In this document: positions 1 to 9,279 of the stretch, piece after piece | Layout of the letters: each line of letters begins with the position of its first letter | Numbering within the stretch: the first letter of the stretch is position 1 | From: Streptomyces sp. Edi2 | GTDB lineage: Bacteria > Actinomycetota > Actinomycetes > Streptomycetales > Streptomycetaceae | Length of the DNA: 64,000 nt | Direction: 5' to 3' | Assembly: GCF_040253635.1 (NCBI RefSeq) | Contig: NZ_JBEJGX010000003.1 | Coordinates: forward strand, 992,001 to 1,056,000 | The notes under the pieces: model-generated | Seen by the model: the letters and a program-made list of their open reading frames with translations, nothing else | Databases searched by the model: none | Told to the model about the DNA's origin: nothing | Program-made: the position numbers and the translations under genes

Positions 1-2
1 GA

Positions 3-194
3 AGTGCGACGACGGGCACCATCGAGCAGGGGTTCGTGGACGGTTCCTATGTCTCCTTCGTCGTCGCCTGGAACAACGGCACGAAGGGCCGCTACATAGG
101 CTCCCGCGGCGCTGACGGCCGCCTCACCGGAATCTCCTCCCAGGTGGGAAATCCCTCCAACCAGGCGACGTGGTACACCACTTGGACATTCTGA
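3..194 (+). CDS. C-terminal fragment of an unidentified, possibly avidin-like, protein
   Basis: The reading frame is open from the window edge and stops with TGA at 192-194, giving 63 visible residues. The fragment has alternating hydrophobic and polar residues rich in Gly, Trp and Tyr (for example VSFVVAWNNG, DGRLTG, WYTTWTF), which suggests a small beta-barrel. The Trp-Asn-Asn stretch followed by Gly-rich strands recalls avidin-type barrels, but the fragment is too short to assign. The N-terminus lies outside the window. Confidence 0.5.
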   Translation, partial: SATTGTIEQGFVDGSYVSFVVAWNNGTKGRYIGSRGADGRLTGISSQVGNPSNQATWYTTWTF

Positions 195-403
195 CGGCCC
201 ATATCTCTCCTGTGTGGCCCCGGTGCAGGCATACCGCGGCCACACCCCGTCCGCCGCCTGACGCCGCGTCGGGCAAGCGGGACACCGGAACACGCCACAC
301 AGCACCCCACGGGACGCTTCCGCGGGGTCGTGCGCGGGGGTAGGTCACCAGCTCACCAGCTCACGCTGATTCACCTTCGAGGCCGACTGCTACCCCTACC
401 GCA

Positions 404-775
404 CTAACCCGCGCTGCGAGGCGGTAGCCACTGTGTGATCCGGTTGAACAAGTCCGTCAGCGGCTTACCGACTTCCTGACCGAACTCCGTCAGTCCGTAG
501 GTGACTTGGGGTGGCGTCGTCGGCTCGACCTCCCGCCAGACCAGGCCGTCCTTGACCAGCGCGCGCAGGGTCTGCGCGAGCATCTTTTCGCTGATGCCCT
601 GGATGCTGTCGCGCAGCTCGTAGAACCGAAGGTCGTTGCTCCGCAAGGAGATCAGCACCCAGATGCCCCACCTGCTGGTCACGTGGTCGACCACGTCCCG
701 CGCGGGGCAGTCGGTGTGAAACACCTCATACCGACGGCCCGTCTCGGCCTGCGTCAGCTGCGCGCCTTCCTTCAT
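404..775 (-). CDS. HxlR-family transcriptional regulator
   Basis: A 123-residue protein, the usual length for HxlR/MarR-like single-domain regulators. Cys23 sits in the family's N-terminal CPxxxxxDxxxxRW-like segment, often the redox- or electrophile-sensing Cys. The winged helix-turn-helix is around residues 45-105 (GISEKMLAQTLRALVKDG, then a wing around TYGLTEFG). It is divergent from the NmrA-like reductase at 868, a very common HxlR arrangement in which the regulator represses both genes. Paired dyads lie in the intergenic gap. Family assignment is firm; the inducer is unknown. Confidence 0.9.
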   Translation of the reverse strand: MKEGAQLTQAETGRRYEVFHTDCPARDVVDHVTSRWGIWVLISLRSNDLRFYELRDSIQGISEKMLAQTLRALVKDGLVWREVEPTTPPQVTYGLTEFGQEVGKPLTDLFNRITQWLPPRSAG

Positions 776-785
776 GTCCGGAGCT

Positions 786-816
786 TACCTCCAGGTATGT
801 TCTTACGAAAAGTAAG
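786..816. promoter_or_regulatory. Two dyads between the HxlR and reductase genes, probable operator
   Basis: The 92-bp gap holds a perfect palindrome TACCTCCAGGTA (786-797) and a second dyad CTTACGAAAAGTAAG (802-816, 5-bp arms). The pair sits where both divergent promoters must lie, so HxlR binding here is the simplest reading. This is an inference from symmetry and position. Confidence 0.55.
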
Positions 817-867
817 CCTTGCTCCTAACGTCAACCGCCGTAGTGCACAACGGACTAGGAGCTGAAA

Positions 868-1707
868 ATGATCGTGGTGACCGGGGCTACCGGGAACGTG
901 GGCCGGCCTTTGACGCGAGCCCTGACCGAAGCGGGCGAGCAGGTGACAGCGGTGTCGCGGCACACGGCGGCGGTGCCGGACGGCGTCCGGCACGTGGCTG
1001 CCGACTTGACTGATCCGGCGGGCCTCACACCCGCGTTGGACGGGGCGAAGGCGCTGTTCCTCCTGCTGTCCGGCGACCTGCACGCCCCCGGAGCCAGACC
1101 GGCCGACATCATCGGCCTGGCCCAGGCCAGTGGGGTCCGCCGGATCGTCCTGCTGTCTTCGCAGGGCGTGGCGACCAGGCCGCTCGGCCCGACGCGGGTC
1201 GCGATGCGGGCGCTGGAGGATGCGTTGCGGGACTCCGGCCTGGACTGGGCCGTCCTGCGGCCGGGCGGCTTCGCCTCCAACGCCTTGGCCTGGGCGGAGT
1301 CCGTCCGCACACAAGGGGCGGTCGCGGCACCCTTCGGCGACGTCGGGGTGCCGGTCGTCGACCCGGCGGACATCGCCGAGGTCGCGGCGGCCTGCCTGCT
1401 GGACGACCGGCACACCGGCGGGGTGTACGAGCTGACCGGGCCAGAGGTGATCACGCCGCGCCGGCAGACAGAGGCCATCGCCGCCGCGCTCGGCTCGCCG
1501 GTGCGGTTCCACGAACTCACCCGCGACGAGGCCAAGGCCGCGATGACCCAGTTCGTGCCGGCGGAACTCGCCGACGACACCCTGGACATCATCGCCGCCC
1601 CGAACCCGGCCGAACTGCGGATCAGCCCGGACGTGGAAAGAGTCCTCGGCCGTGCCCCGCACCCCTTCAACAGCTGGGTTGCGCGCAACATCGCCGCTTT
1701 CCGCTGA
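868..1707 (+). CDS. NmrA-like NAD(P)-binding reductase (atypical SDR)
   Basis: A 279-residue protein starting at ATG 868 behind AGGAG. The N-terminal Rossmann motif VTGATGNVG (residues 4-12) and the later YELTGPE segment place it with NmrA/quinone-oxidoreductase-2-type atypical SDRs, which bind NAD(P) and often lack the classical YxxxK catalytic pair. It is divergent from the HxlR regulator, which suggests induction by a quinone or electrophile. A strong terminator follows directly. The exact substrate cannot be told from sequence. Confidence 0.88.
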   Translation: MIVVTGATGNVGRPLTRALTEAGEQVTAVSRHTAAVPDGVRHVAADLTDPAGLTPALDGAKALFLLLSGDLHAPGARPADIIGLAQASGVRRIVLLSSQGVATRPLGPTRVAMRALEDALRDSGLDWAVLRPGGFASNALAWAESVRTQGAVAAPFGDVGVPVVDPADIAEVAAACLLDDRHTGGVYELTGPEVITPRRQTEAIAAALGSPVRFHELTRDEAKAAMTQFVPAELADDTLDIIAAPNPAELRISPDVERVLGRAPHPFNSWVARNIAAFR

Positions 1708-1715
1708 GGCATAAC

Positions 1716-1757
1716 GCGACCGCAACCGCATGGGGCACCCCGTGCGGTTGCGGTCGC
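1716..1757. terminator. Strong intrinsic hairpin after the NmrA-like gene
   Basis: Perfect 15-bp arms GCGACCGCAACCGCA / TGCGGTTGCGGTCGC enclose a further GGGG/CCCC pairing, so the stem is about 20 bp with a tiny loop. It begins 9 bp after the stop codon. There is no T-tract, as is usual in Streptomyces. Confidence 0.85.
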
Positions 1758-1920
1758 ACGAGGCGCCCACCTCTCCAGTGCCGCCTGCCGCCTGCCGCCG
1801 TCGTCGGCGCGCGGGGCGCCGGGCCGCGCAGGCCCTCAGGCCAGGCCCTACGGAACAGACTGCCGCGGGGCCGGCCACGCAGCGCCGCACACCGTCGACC
1901 GCACCGAGACCACGGATCCA

Positions 1921-2820
1921 TCAGGAGCTTACTGCCGCTCTTGCCGCGGCCACGAAAGCGGCGATCGCCGGGTGAGTACCGCCGCCGGCGCGGAAGGCGA
2001 CCTTCGAGCGACGGAACAGCGGCAGCTTGGTCAACACCACGCCTGCGGGGCTCTGTGCAGTGGCCGTTTCCGGTACGAATCCGGCGCCTTGCCCGGTGGC
2101 GGCCAGGGCCAGCACGGTGCGGAAATCGTTGACCTGGTGGCGAATTCTTGGCTGGAACCCGGCCGCCTGGCAGGCGCGTACGGCCATCGCATGACCGGTG
2201 GTGCCGTCCCGTGCGGTGATCCACGGGGTCTCGGCATAGGGTCCGAGCAGCTCTGCCAGCGTGTCGTTGCCGCTGGTGTCCTTGGTCGCGGTATCGCTGA
2301 CCAGGAACATCGGTTCTTCCAGTATGGGCACCTCGTCCACTGTGGTGTCCGGTGACGCGGGTACGAAGTCGTAGTCGTGGACGAGGGCCACGTCGAGTTC
2401 GCCGGCTCTCAGGCAGTCGGAGACGCGGGCGGAGTCGATTTCCTGCACCATCGGTTCGAGCGCGGGATGCCGTTGGGTCAGCTCGGCCAGCGTGGCGGGC
2501 ACGATGGTGTGGCCGCCGGAGGGGAAGGTCCCGATGCGTAGCGGCCCGCCGATGCCGTCCCGCGCGCCGGCCAGTTCGGCGACCGCGAGCTCGAGGCGCT
2601 GCAGTACGGCGTCGGCGTGTGCGACGAGGGACCGGCCTGCGGGTGTGAGGATCACGCGCCTGCCGCTGCGTTCCAGCAAGGGCACGCCTGCCTCGCGTTC
2701 CAGCACGCCCAGCTGCTGGGAGACCGCGGATGCGGTGAAGGTCAGCGCTTCGGCCACGGCGGCAATGGTGCCTCGCCGGTCCAGTTCGCGAAGCAGGTGA
2801 AGACGACGAACATCAAGCAT
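1921..2820 (-). CDS. LysR-family transcriptional regulator
   Basis: A 299-residue protein with the canonical LysR start MLDVRRLHLLRELDRRGT and a winged HTH in residues 1-60 (ASAVSQQLGVLERE recognition helix). The rest is a type-2 periplasmic-binding-like effector domain beginning near residue 90. It is divergent from the DapA-like gene at 2892, and a T-N11-A palindrome abuts its start codon. By LysR precedent it probably controls that neighbour and itself. The effector is unknown. Confidence 0.92.
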   Translation of the reverse strand: MLDVRRLHLLRELDRRGTIAAVAEALTFTASAVSQQLGVLEREAGVPLLERSGRRVILTPAGRSLVAHADAVLQRLELAVAELAGARDGIGGPLRIGTFPSGGHTIVPATLAELTQRHPALEPMVQEIDSARVSDCLRAGELDVALVHDYDFVPASPDTTVDEVPILEEPMFLVSDTATKDTSGNDTLAELLGPYAETPWITARDGTTGHAMAVRACQAAGFQPRIRHQVNDFRTVLALAATGQGAGFVPETATAQSPAGVVLTKLPLFRRSKVAFRAGGGTHPAIAAFVAAARAAVSS

Positions 2821-2832
2821 AAGCTCAGCTTA
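2820..2832. promoter_or_regulatory. T-N11-A palindrome, probable LysR binding site
   Basis: TAAGCTCAGCTTA is a perfect 13-bp palindrome around one central base and fits the LysR consensus T-N11-A. It overlaps the first base of the LysR start codon in the 71-bp gap between the divergent genes. Confidence 0.55.
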
Positions 2833-2891
2833 GGCATAGAGGTAGAAATCAGAAATGGATCTACCGGGTAGGTGTGAGCCAGGGTGGGACC

Positions 2892-3806
2892 ATGAAGCCC
2901 AATCCGACCTTCAACGGCCTGTACGTCCCTTTGGTGACTCCCTTCACCGACGACCTGCGCCTGGCCCCCGATGCACTGGCCCGACTCGCTGACGAGGCGC
3001 TTTCGGCCGGCGCCTCCGGACTCGTCGCCCTCGGCACCACCGCGGAATCAGCCACGTTGACCGCCGAGGAGAAGCAGACCGTGGTGCGCATCTGCTCGGC
3101 CGCCTGCCGAGCACACGGCGCCCCACTGATCGTCGGGGTCGGCACCAATGACACCGCCGCCGCCATCACATCGCTGCGACAGCTGGCGGCCGCCGGCGAC
3201 GTAGCCGCGGCGCTGGTTCCCGCGCCGCCCTACATCCGGCCCGGTGAAGCGGGGACACTGGCGCATTTCACCGCGCTGGCCGAACACGGCGGCATGCCGC
3301 TGATCGTGTACGACATCCCCTACCGCACGGGACAGACTCTCGGCGTCGGCACGATCGCAGCACTCGGCCGCCTACCAGGAATCGTCGGGATCAAGCACGC
3401 GACCGGCGCGATCGACGCGACCACGGTGGAGTTGCTCGGCAGTCCCCCGCCCGGCTTCGCCGTGCTCGGCGGCGACGACGTCGTCCTGTCACCGCTCGTC
3501 GCGGCGGGCGCCCACGGCGGCATCGTCGCATCGGCCAATGTGCGCACCGCCGACTACGCCGAACTGATCTCGTTGTGGCGTAGCGGCTCCGGTGCACCGG
3601 CACGCAGACTCGGAGCCGAGCTGGCCCGGTTGTCCGGTGCCCTGTTCGCCGAACCGAACCCGACAGTGATCAAGGGAGTACTGCACGCCCAGGAACGCAT
3701 TCCCAGCCCGGCCGTCCGGCTGCCGTTGCTGGCCGCCGCCACCGGGACGGTCGACCGGGCGGCGCTCCTGGCCGGCAGCCGTGCCCGCCACGCGTCCCCG
3801 GCCTGA
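2892..3806 (+). CDS. DapA/NAL-family (beta/alpha)8 lyase
   Basis: A 304-residue protein of the dihydrodipicolinate synthase / N-acetylneuraminate lyase family, which forms a Schiff base between a Lys and a keto-acid substrate. The GTTAES motif (48-53), Tyr140 in YDIPYRTG and Schiff-base Lys168 in GIKHATG are all visible. ATG 2892 is preferred over GTG 2874 because AGGGTGG lies at correct spacing before it. It stands alone beside a LysR regulator rather than in a lysine operon, so a catabolic aldolase role is as likely as true dapA. Family call firm, substrate not. Confidence 0.85.
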   Translation: MKPNPTFNGLYVPLVTPFTDDLRLAPDALARLADEALSAGASGLVALGTTAESATLTAEEKQTVVRICSAACRAHGAPLIVGVGTNDTAAAITSLRQLAAAGDVAAALVPAPPYIRPGEAGTLAHFTALAEHGGMPLIVYDIPYRTGQTLGVGTIAALGRLPGIVGIKHATGAIDATTVELLGSPPPGFAVLGGDDVVLSPLVAAGAHGGIVASANVRTADYAELISLWRSGSGAPARRLGAELARLSGALFAEPNPTVIKGVLHAQERIPSPAVRLPLLAAATGTVDRAALLAGSRARHASPA

Positions 3807-4026
3807 CGTCAGACCAAGAGGCTCGTGCGGCTGGGGCAGCATGGCCGGTCACTCCAGCCGCTGCTGGTGAGAGGTGGTTTATCGGTTGTCAGCACATGCC
3901 GCGCAGGCGGTTGAGCGTGCGACAGCCGTCTGTCACCAACCTTTCCGGTCAGCACACCAGCACACCTAGGGCGGCCACCACACCGGATAGTAAGCGGGTC
4001 ACGCTCGCGGGATCGAGCCCCGCCGC

Positions 4027-4497
4027 ATGGCGGTCGACGAACGGACCGGAACCGCGTACGCCACCGACTTCGCCAACAACCGGATCATCGAGATCGCCCC
4101 GCGCGCCAAGAGCCCGCGCCTGATCCCGACGGGTGGCAGCCCTCTCTCGGTCGCCCTGTCCCAGGACGGCCGCACCGCCTACTCCGCCGACCAGGCAGCC
4201 GGCACCCTCTCGGTGATCAACCTTCGTCAGGGTGCCGTCACCAGGACCGTGCCAACCGGTGCGGGCGCGAAGTCCGTGGCCACCGATCCGCGCTCGGGCC
4301 GGGTCCTGGTCGCCAATCGCACCACGGCCACCGTCACGGTCGTCGACCCCCGCAAGGGCACCGTCGTCGGCAGCCTGACCACCGGCGCCCACACCAACCA
4401 CGTCCACGTCGCTCACGGCGCGGCGTTCGTGGCCGCCAAGTCGGGCTCCGGCCCCGAGGGCCAAGACCTCCTGCACCGATTCCCTCTCGGGCCCTGA
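4027..4497 (+). pseudogene. N-truncated YVTN beta-propeller fragment
   Basis: 156 residues containing about three blades of a YVTN/NHL-type propeller: repeated (I/V)AVD-RTG-AY-T and G-PLSVALSQDGRTAYSADQAAGTLSVI units. Propeller-like sequence continues in frame upstream of ATG 4027 (GIEPRRMAVDERTG) to stop codons at 3988-3993, so the annotated start is probably internal and the gene has lost its signal peptide and early blades. There is no good ribosome-binding site. Intact relatives are secreted proteins of 300 residues or more. Likely a relic, though a short product cannot be excluded. Confidence 0.6.
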
Positions 4498-4596
4498 CAC
4501 CCCACCACGGCGGCTCGGTCCGGAGCCGCACCGCGTCCCGGCATCCGTACAGCCAATGAAGAGCCGCCGAGACGGAGTGCGCGCGGCGAGGGCAGA

Positions 4597-4625
4597 GCAT
4601 CTGACGCCGCCGCGGCGTCAGATGC
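4597..4625. terminator. Bidirectional terminator hairpin
   Basis: Perfect 14-bp arms (GCATCTGACGCCGC and its complement) separated by a single base, placed between two convergent coding regions. Confidence 0.85.
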
Positions 4626-4665
4626 GCCGGGGATTGCCTGATCCACCGGGGATGACAGGAAACCC

Positions 4666-5784
4666 TCAGCCCAGAGCGCATGTCCAGATCACGGGGTGCG
4701 GGGCCCCGGCGCCGCCGTATGGGTCGCCGTCGTAGGCCCAACCCCCCGCCCTGGCCTCGTCATTGACGGCCTCGGCACCGGCCGGGCCGTCGGGGGTGAG
4801 GCTGGGGAGGGCTCGAACGGGGCCGGAGCCCGGCCAGATCTGGGCCTGGTCGATGGGGGTCATCGGCGGGATCCCGTACGGGAACATCGCGGTGCCGACG
4901 GCCACGCCGCTGCTGGGGCTGATGTCGTTGAGCCAGCCCTTGCCCTCGTGAGCGGGGAGCCCCGGGATCTGGACGCCGTCCTTGGTGTAGGGGGCGTCCC
5001 AGTACGTCTCGGCAGCCAGGTCCTGGTGGTCATAGGTGCGTTCACCGACGACGCGTCCGTGGTTGTCGATGGCGGACGGATACCAGTCCGTGTCGGTGTT
5101 GATCTCGACGGGCTTGAGATCCCGTCCCGGACCTGTGGTGCCACCGGGCCAGACCAGTCCGACGCTGCCGCTCATCTCGCTCACGCCGTCCCAGTACCAG
5201 GAGTATCCGATCACCGTTCCACGGGAGTTGATGCCGCGTACGCGTACACGGGTGTGCCCGGGTTTGACGGTGAGGGTCCGGGCGATGGTGGCGCCGGTCC
5301 AGAGGTAGGCGGTGTCCGAACTGTCATTGCCGCCCGCGACGGTCCCGAGGTCGTTGACATCGGCGGCATAGGTGCCGCCGGGGAGGATGCGTACGGCCGA
5401 GGCACCGGCCCGGTAGCTGAAGGCGGCGACACCCACCGGGCCCTGGATGCTGCCCACCATGAGACCGCGGCGGTTGACCGCGGCGACCGAGCCGCTGTCG
5501 TACCCGGACGGCAGCGGGACGCGGTGCACGGCGCTTCCCGTCCAGTAGGCGGGCAGCCCGGCGGACCGGCCGACGGACAGGCCACCGGTGCCGAAGTCGT
5601 TGACGCTCTCGCTGCCCCAGGACGCGGCGCCAGCGCCCGGAAGCCGGTCGAGGACATGAACGGCAGGGGTGCAGCGGGAGGCCGGTCCGGCGCCTTCCGC
5701 GGCGGTCGCCGGAAGCGCTGTGGTCAGCAGCGCTCCCAGCGCGAGTGCGGCGGCAGACACGGCTCTGCTGCGGCCTGGTCTCAT
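4666..5784 (-). CDS. Secreted HAF-repeat-like protein
   Basis: A 372-residue protein from ATG 5784, chosen because a purine-rich site precedes it and a clear Sec signal peptide follows (RR near the start, hydrophobic AALALGALLTTALPATAA, cleavage near residue 30). The mature part has loose repeats of the type (V/I)N-xG-xVVG followed by a Trp strand (ESVNDFGTGG, AVNRRGLMVGS, GINSRGTVIGY, AIDNHGRVVGE, AVNDEARAGG), resembling HAF-type extracellular repeat proteins. Such proteins form beta-rich folds of unknown function. Exported, function unassigned. Confidence 0.75.
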   Translation of the reverse strand: MRPGRSRAVSAAALALGALLTTALPATAAEGAGPASRCTPAVHVLDRLPGAGAASWGSESVNDFGTGGLSVGRSAGLPAYWTGSAVHRVPLPSGYDSGSVAAVNRRGLMVGSIQGPVGVAAFSYRAGASAVRILPGGTYAADVNDLGTVAGGNDSSDTAYLWTGATIARTLTVKPGHTRVRVRGINSRGTVIGYSWYWDGVSEMSGSVGLVWPGGTTGPGRDLKPVEINTDTDWYPSAIDNHGRVVGERTYDHQDLAAETYWDAPYTKDGVQIPGLPAHEGKGWLNDISPSSGVAVGTAMFPYGIPPMTPIDQAQIWPGSGPVRALPSLTPDGPAGAEAVNDEARAGGWAYDGDPYGGAGAPHPVIWTCALG

Positions 5785-6048
5785 GGAGGAGCCCCCTTCG
5801 TCGCGACGGGTCGGCCCCGTCGGCCGCTCATCTTCGGCCGCCGATACCGACGGACGGGTATGTTCCGCGCGCAATGGCTTGATTGCGCCGGACCAAGGAC
5901 TGTCCTGCCCTGTCCTTCCCTGTCCTGTCGTCCCCGGTGGATCAGCGTGTGGCGTCAGGTGAAGACCGTCTCCGGTGCGTTGTTCGGCAGCGGCGGAGAT
6001 TCCGTCCGGGACGCCCCGCCTTCGGGGGCAACCGGAGGTCGCTCGTTG

Positions 6049-6999
6049 TCAGTTCCTGCGGTTTCCGGTGCTACGTGGAGCGGTGGGGTCGTGCTCCGGC
6101 ACCGGCACCGTCTCGGTCTCGGTCTCGGACTCGGTCCCCAGCGTCGTGGGTTCGTTCCAGGAGGCAAGCAGCCGCAGTGAGGTTTCCGATGGGCTGTCCG
6201 GTTCGGTGCGATAGATGAACAGAGTCTGGTCGGGGTCGTCGCCGGGGGTGAGGGCCTGGTAGGTGATGGTGAGGTCGCCGACGAGGGGGTGGTGGTAGTC
6301 CTTAGTGCCGGTGGTGCGCCGGTGGACTTTGTTGTCGGACCAGTAGCGGCGGAATTCCTGGCTGTGTATGGACAGGTCACCGACGAGAGCGCGGAGGGCG
6401 GGGTCGTCGGGGTGGCGGCCGGCGTCGAGGCGGAGCATGGCGGCCGTGTCGGCGGCGACGGCGGCCCAGTGTGTGTACAGCTCGCGGGCGTGGGGGTCGA
6501 GAAAGACGAAGCGTGCCTGGTTGCGCTGCGCGGCGGGCAGGGCACGGAAGTCGGTGATGAGCCGTCCCGCGAGGCGGTTGTGGGCAAGGACGTCGAGGCG
6601 CCGCCCGAGGACGAAGGCCGGCCGGCAGGCGGCCTCCAGGGTGTCCAGCAGGTCCCAGGTGCCGGGATGGACGCGCTGCGGCCGGGATCGTCGCTTGCGC
6701 CGGGCTGAGCTGGGGCGGGCAACGGTGTGCAGGTGGGCGCGTTCGGCGTCGTCGAGGCGCAGGGCGGTGGCGAGCGCGTCCAGGACTTCCGCCGAGGCGC
6801 TGGGGCTGCGGCCTTGTTCCAGGCGGGTGTAGTAGTCCACACTCACGCCCGCCAGCCGGGCGAGCTCTTCCCGCCGTAGTCCGGGCACACGGCGGCGGCC
6901 GAAGCCTTCCTCCTCCAGCCCGGCCTCCTGCGGGCTGAGGCGGGCGCGAGCCGAGCGCAGGAACTCCGCCAGGCGAGGGCTTGTCTCCTCAGGGTTCAT
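6049..6999 (-). CDS. XRE-family regulator with MmyB-like ligand-binding domain
   Basis: A 316-residue protein. Residues 10-75 form an HTH_31/XRE domain with the hallmark RRVPGLRREELARLAGVSVDYYTRLEQGR. The C-terminal two thirds match the MmyB-like PAS-type ligand-binding domain (PAFVLGRRLDVLAHNRLAGRLI ... LSIHSQEFRRYWSDNKVH). This architecture in Streptomyces usually lies divergent to an SDR oxidoreductase it controls, exactly the arrangement here (SDR at 7194). The ligand is probably a fatty acid or other small hydrophobic molecule, by family precedent only. Confidence 0.92.
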   Translation of the reverse strand: MNPEETSPRLAEFLRSARARLSPQEAGLEEEGFGRRRVPGLRREELARLAGVSVDYYTRLEQGRSPSASAEVLDALATALRLDDAERAHLHTVARPSSARRKRRSRPQRVHPGTWDLLDTLEAACRPAFVLGRRLDVLAHNRLAGRLITDFRALPAAQRNQARFVFLDPHARELYTHWAAVAADTAAMLRLDAGRHPDDPALRALVGDLSIHSQEFRRYWSDNKVHRRTTGTKDYHHPLVGDLTITYQALTPGDDPDQTLFIYRTEPDSPSETSLRLLASWNEPTTLGTESETETETVPVPEHDPTAPRSTGNRRN

Positions 7000-7193
7000 G
7001 CCATCGAGTCTCGCGCGTTCGCACCCTGTTCGGGGCAGAGAGGGTGGCCCAGTTCGTCCCCCGATCAGCCGGGCCCTCTCGGCCCCTCTTTTCCCTGCTC
7101 GGAGCTGGTTCGGTGGAGTCAGAGCAGACGGCGGGGAGACGGTCCTTCCGTTCCCCGTGTCCGTCCCGTCGCTGACGAGAGAAGGAGTCGTTC

Positions 7194-8033
7194 ATGTCCA
7201 CCTGGTTCATCACCGGAGCCTGCCGCGGGTTCGGCCTGCGGATCGCCCGAGCCGCGCTGGCGGGCGGTGACGCGGTCGTGGTCACGGCCCGTAACCCGGA
7301 CAGCCTGCCGGATGACCTGAAGCGGTCCGACCGTGTGCTCGGCCTCGCGCTGGACGTCACCCGCAGCGAGGACATCACGCGAACCGTCGAAGCGGCCGTC
7401 GGCCGGTTCGGCGGCATCGACGTGCTCGTCAACAACGCCGGGCGCGGACTGCTCGGCGCGCTGGAGGAGATCACCGACGACGAAACGCGCTCCCTGTTCG
7501 ACCTCAATGTCTTCGGCCTGATCAATCTCACCCGTGCCGTCCTTCCTGTGATGCGTGAAGCCGGCCACGGCAAGATCGTCCACATCGGATCGCGGTCCGG
7601 ATTCGAGGGCGAGCCCGGCGTCAGCATGTACAGCGCCTCGAAGTTCGCCGTCGCCGGGATCAGCGAAGCCCTCTCCGTGGAACTCGCGCCGTTCGGCATC
7701 CAGAGCATGGTCGTCGAACCCGGTGTCTTCCGCACCGACTTCCTCGACGGCAGCTCGCTGTCCACTGCCGCCCACCGCATTCCCGCCTACGACGGCACCC
7801 CGGCCCACGACACCCTCGAATGGATCGGCCAGGCGAACCACGCCCAGCTCGGCGATCCCGTCAAGGGGGCCGCGCTGATCTACGAAGTGACCTGTCAGGA
7901 CAAGCTGCCCACCCACCTGGCGCTCGGCCGTGACGCCATCGAGCGCCAACAGGTCAAGATCGGCCGGCTCCAGGACGACCTCACCGCATGGCAGGCGAAG
8001 TCCACCGCCACCGCCCACGACGACGCTGCCTGA
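7194..8033 (+). CDS. Classical SDR oxidoreductase
   Basis: A 279-residue classical short-chain dehydrogenase. The cofactor motif TGACRGFG is at 7-14, NNAG at 80-83 and the catalytic Ser133-Tyr146-Lys150 triad (YSASK) is intact. AAGGAG sits before ATG 7194. Divergent from the MmyB-like regulator and convergent with the AraC gene of the aromatic-degradation-like operon. A nearby TGxxxGxG without acidic residue after beta2 suggests NADP preference, an inference. Confidence 0.9.
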   Translation: MSTWFITGACRGFGLRIARAALAGGDAVVVTARNPDSLPDDLKRSDRVLGLALDVTRSEDITRTVEAAVGRFGGIDVLVNNAGRGLLGALEEITDDETRSLFDLNVFGLINLTRAVLPVMREAGHGKIVHIGSRSGFEGEPGVSMYSASKFAVAGISEALSVELAPFGIQSMVVEPGVFRTDFLDGSSLSTAAHRIPAYDGTPAHDTLEWIGQANHAQLGDPVKGAALIYEVTCQDKLPTHLALGRDAIERQQVKIGRLQDDLTAWQAKSTATAHDDAA

Positions 8034-8111
8034 CCAGCCGTCGCAACACCGGCAGAACGTGCTTCCTTTCCCCGTCCCCTGCCGACGACCAGCAGTTCCC
8101 GGGGCGGTTTG

Positions 8112-9086
8112 TTACCGGCGGGCTGCGGTCTCGGAGGGCAGCTCGTCGAAGCGGTCACGGTACTCGCCGGCGAAGCGGCCCAGGTGAGAGATGCCCCATC
8201 GGTAGGCAATGGTGCTGACGTTGTCGGTGGAGGCGAGGATGTCCTCGCGAATCCGGTCCAGCCGCAGAGTGCGCACGTAGGACATGGGAGGCAGCCCGAG
8301 CCGCGCGCGGAAGGCGGAACTGACGGTCCGCGGACTGTTGCCTGCCGCATCGGCAATGTCCCTGAGGGTGATGGTTTCCGTGAGGTTCGCTTCGATGAAC
8401 GCGAGAGCCGCGCGCAAGGAGCGCGGGTGACTGGGCTGAGGGCCATCCCGAAGCTCATCGGTATGGGTATGGGGTTGCGCCAGAAGCAGGGCGGTGACAA
8501 TGCACCGCAGCTGGCTGCGCTGCAGTTCCGCACGTTGGAACAAGGGATCCCCTGAGTCCAGTTGCTCCACCAGGGAATGCACCAGCAGCCGTACCGCCCG
8601 GCCCTTGGGTTCGGCCAGATCCAGGGCGAAGTCGAAGCGCACCGTGGAGAGCGGCAGGTGCCCGGTCAGCGCGGCGAACTCCTGGTCGACCAAGGCAGCA
8701 TCGATCTTCAGACCCAGAAACTGCGTCCGGCTGCGGCGGGGGCGCAGTTCCTGGGTGTCTCCGGGGTTGACGACTCCTGCGGTGGCCTTGTCGAGGGTCG
8801 CGTGCAGGCCTCCGCAGGACGCCTCGATTTCGCCGGAAACACCCAGGTTGACGAAGTAGGAGCGGCGGTGGCCGGCCGTCGAAGCGACGCGGACGTCAAG
8901 TGGCGAGGCGAAGTAGCCGACGGCGAAGTCGGGGGCGGAAACGCCGCGCAGTTCGTGGTCACCGCCGCCCAGGCCGTTCAGGGGGGAGGTGGTGATCGAG
9001 CCGCCGAACAGCCGGGTGGCAGCGTTGAGCAGGTCGACGGGGTTCCGAGATCTCGTGATGCGGAAGGTACGCAGCACAGTGGTCAT
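8112..9086 (-). CDS. AraC-family transcriptional activator
   Basis: A 324-residue protein with an N-terminal AraC_binding_2/cupin-like sensory region (residues 30-190) and a C-terminal AraC HTH pair (FIEANLTETITLRDIADAAGNSPRTVSSAFRARLGLPPMSYVRTLRLDRIREDI, about 225-320). This two-part layout resembles activators of aromatic-compound operons (XylS/FeaR type). It lies downstream on the same strand as the extradiol dioxygenase and FAD monooxygenase, so it is the likely regulator of that operon. Confidence 0.88.
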   Translation of the reverse strand: MTTVLRTFRITRSRNPVDLLNAATRLFGGSITTSPLNGLGGGDHELRGVSAPDFAVGYFASPLDVRVASTAGHRRSYFVNLGVSGEIEASCGGLHATLDKATAGVVNPGDTQELRPRRSRTQFLGLKIDAALVDQEFAALTGHLPLSTVRFDFALDLAEPKGRAVRLLVHSLVEQLDSGDPLFQRAELQRSQLRCIVTALLLAQPHTHTDELRDGPQPSHPRSLRAALAFIEANLTETITLRDIADAAGNSPRTVSSAFRARLGLPPMSYVRTLRLDRIREDILASTDNVSTIAYRWGISHLGRFAGEYRDRFDELPSETAARR

Positions 9087-9279
9087 GGCCCCTCCGCTGT
9101 GTGGGGGACGGCAGCGGCACGGCGGGGGCGCTCGGGCCGGGGTCCGTGTCGGGGTCGGGGTCGGTGTTGGGGTCGGTGAAGAACCTTCCAGTCGGTCATC
9201 GACTGGCTGTCGACGAGTTGCGGTCGTGGGTGCTCCTCCGTAGGCGCTCCATGGGTGATCCCTTCTTTCTGCGGGACGG

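Noticed and set aside
2892..3806. Assigning the DapA-family gene as the lysine-pathway dapA
   Set aside because: It lacks lysine-operon context and lies with its own LysR regulator; family members include many catabolic aldolases, so no symbol was given.
4696..6180. A 494-codon plus-strand frame opposite the secreted HAF-like gene
   Set aside because: The minus strand has a clear signal peptide, repeats and ribosome-binding site; the plus frame is a GC-skew shadow.
9087..9279. A possible small gene between the AraC and dioxygenase genes
   Set aside because: Frames are Pro/Arg-rich with CGGGGTC-type repeats, no ribosome-binding site and no conserved features.
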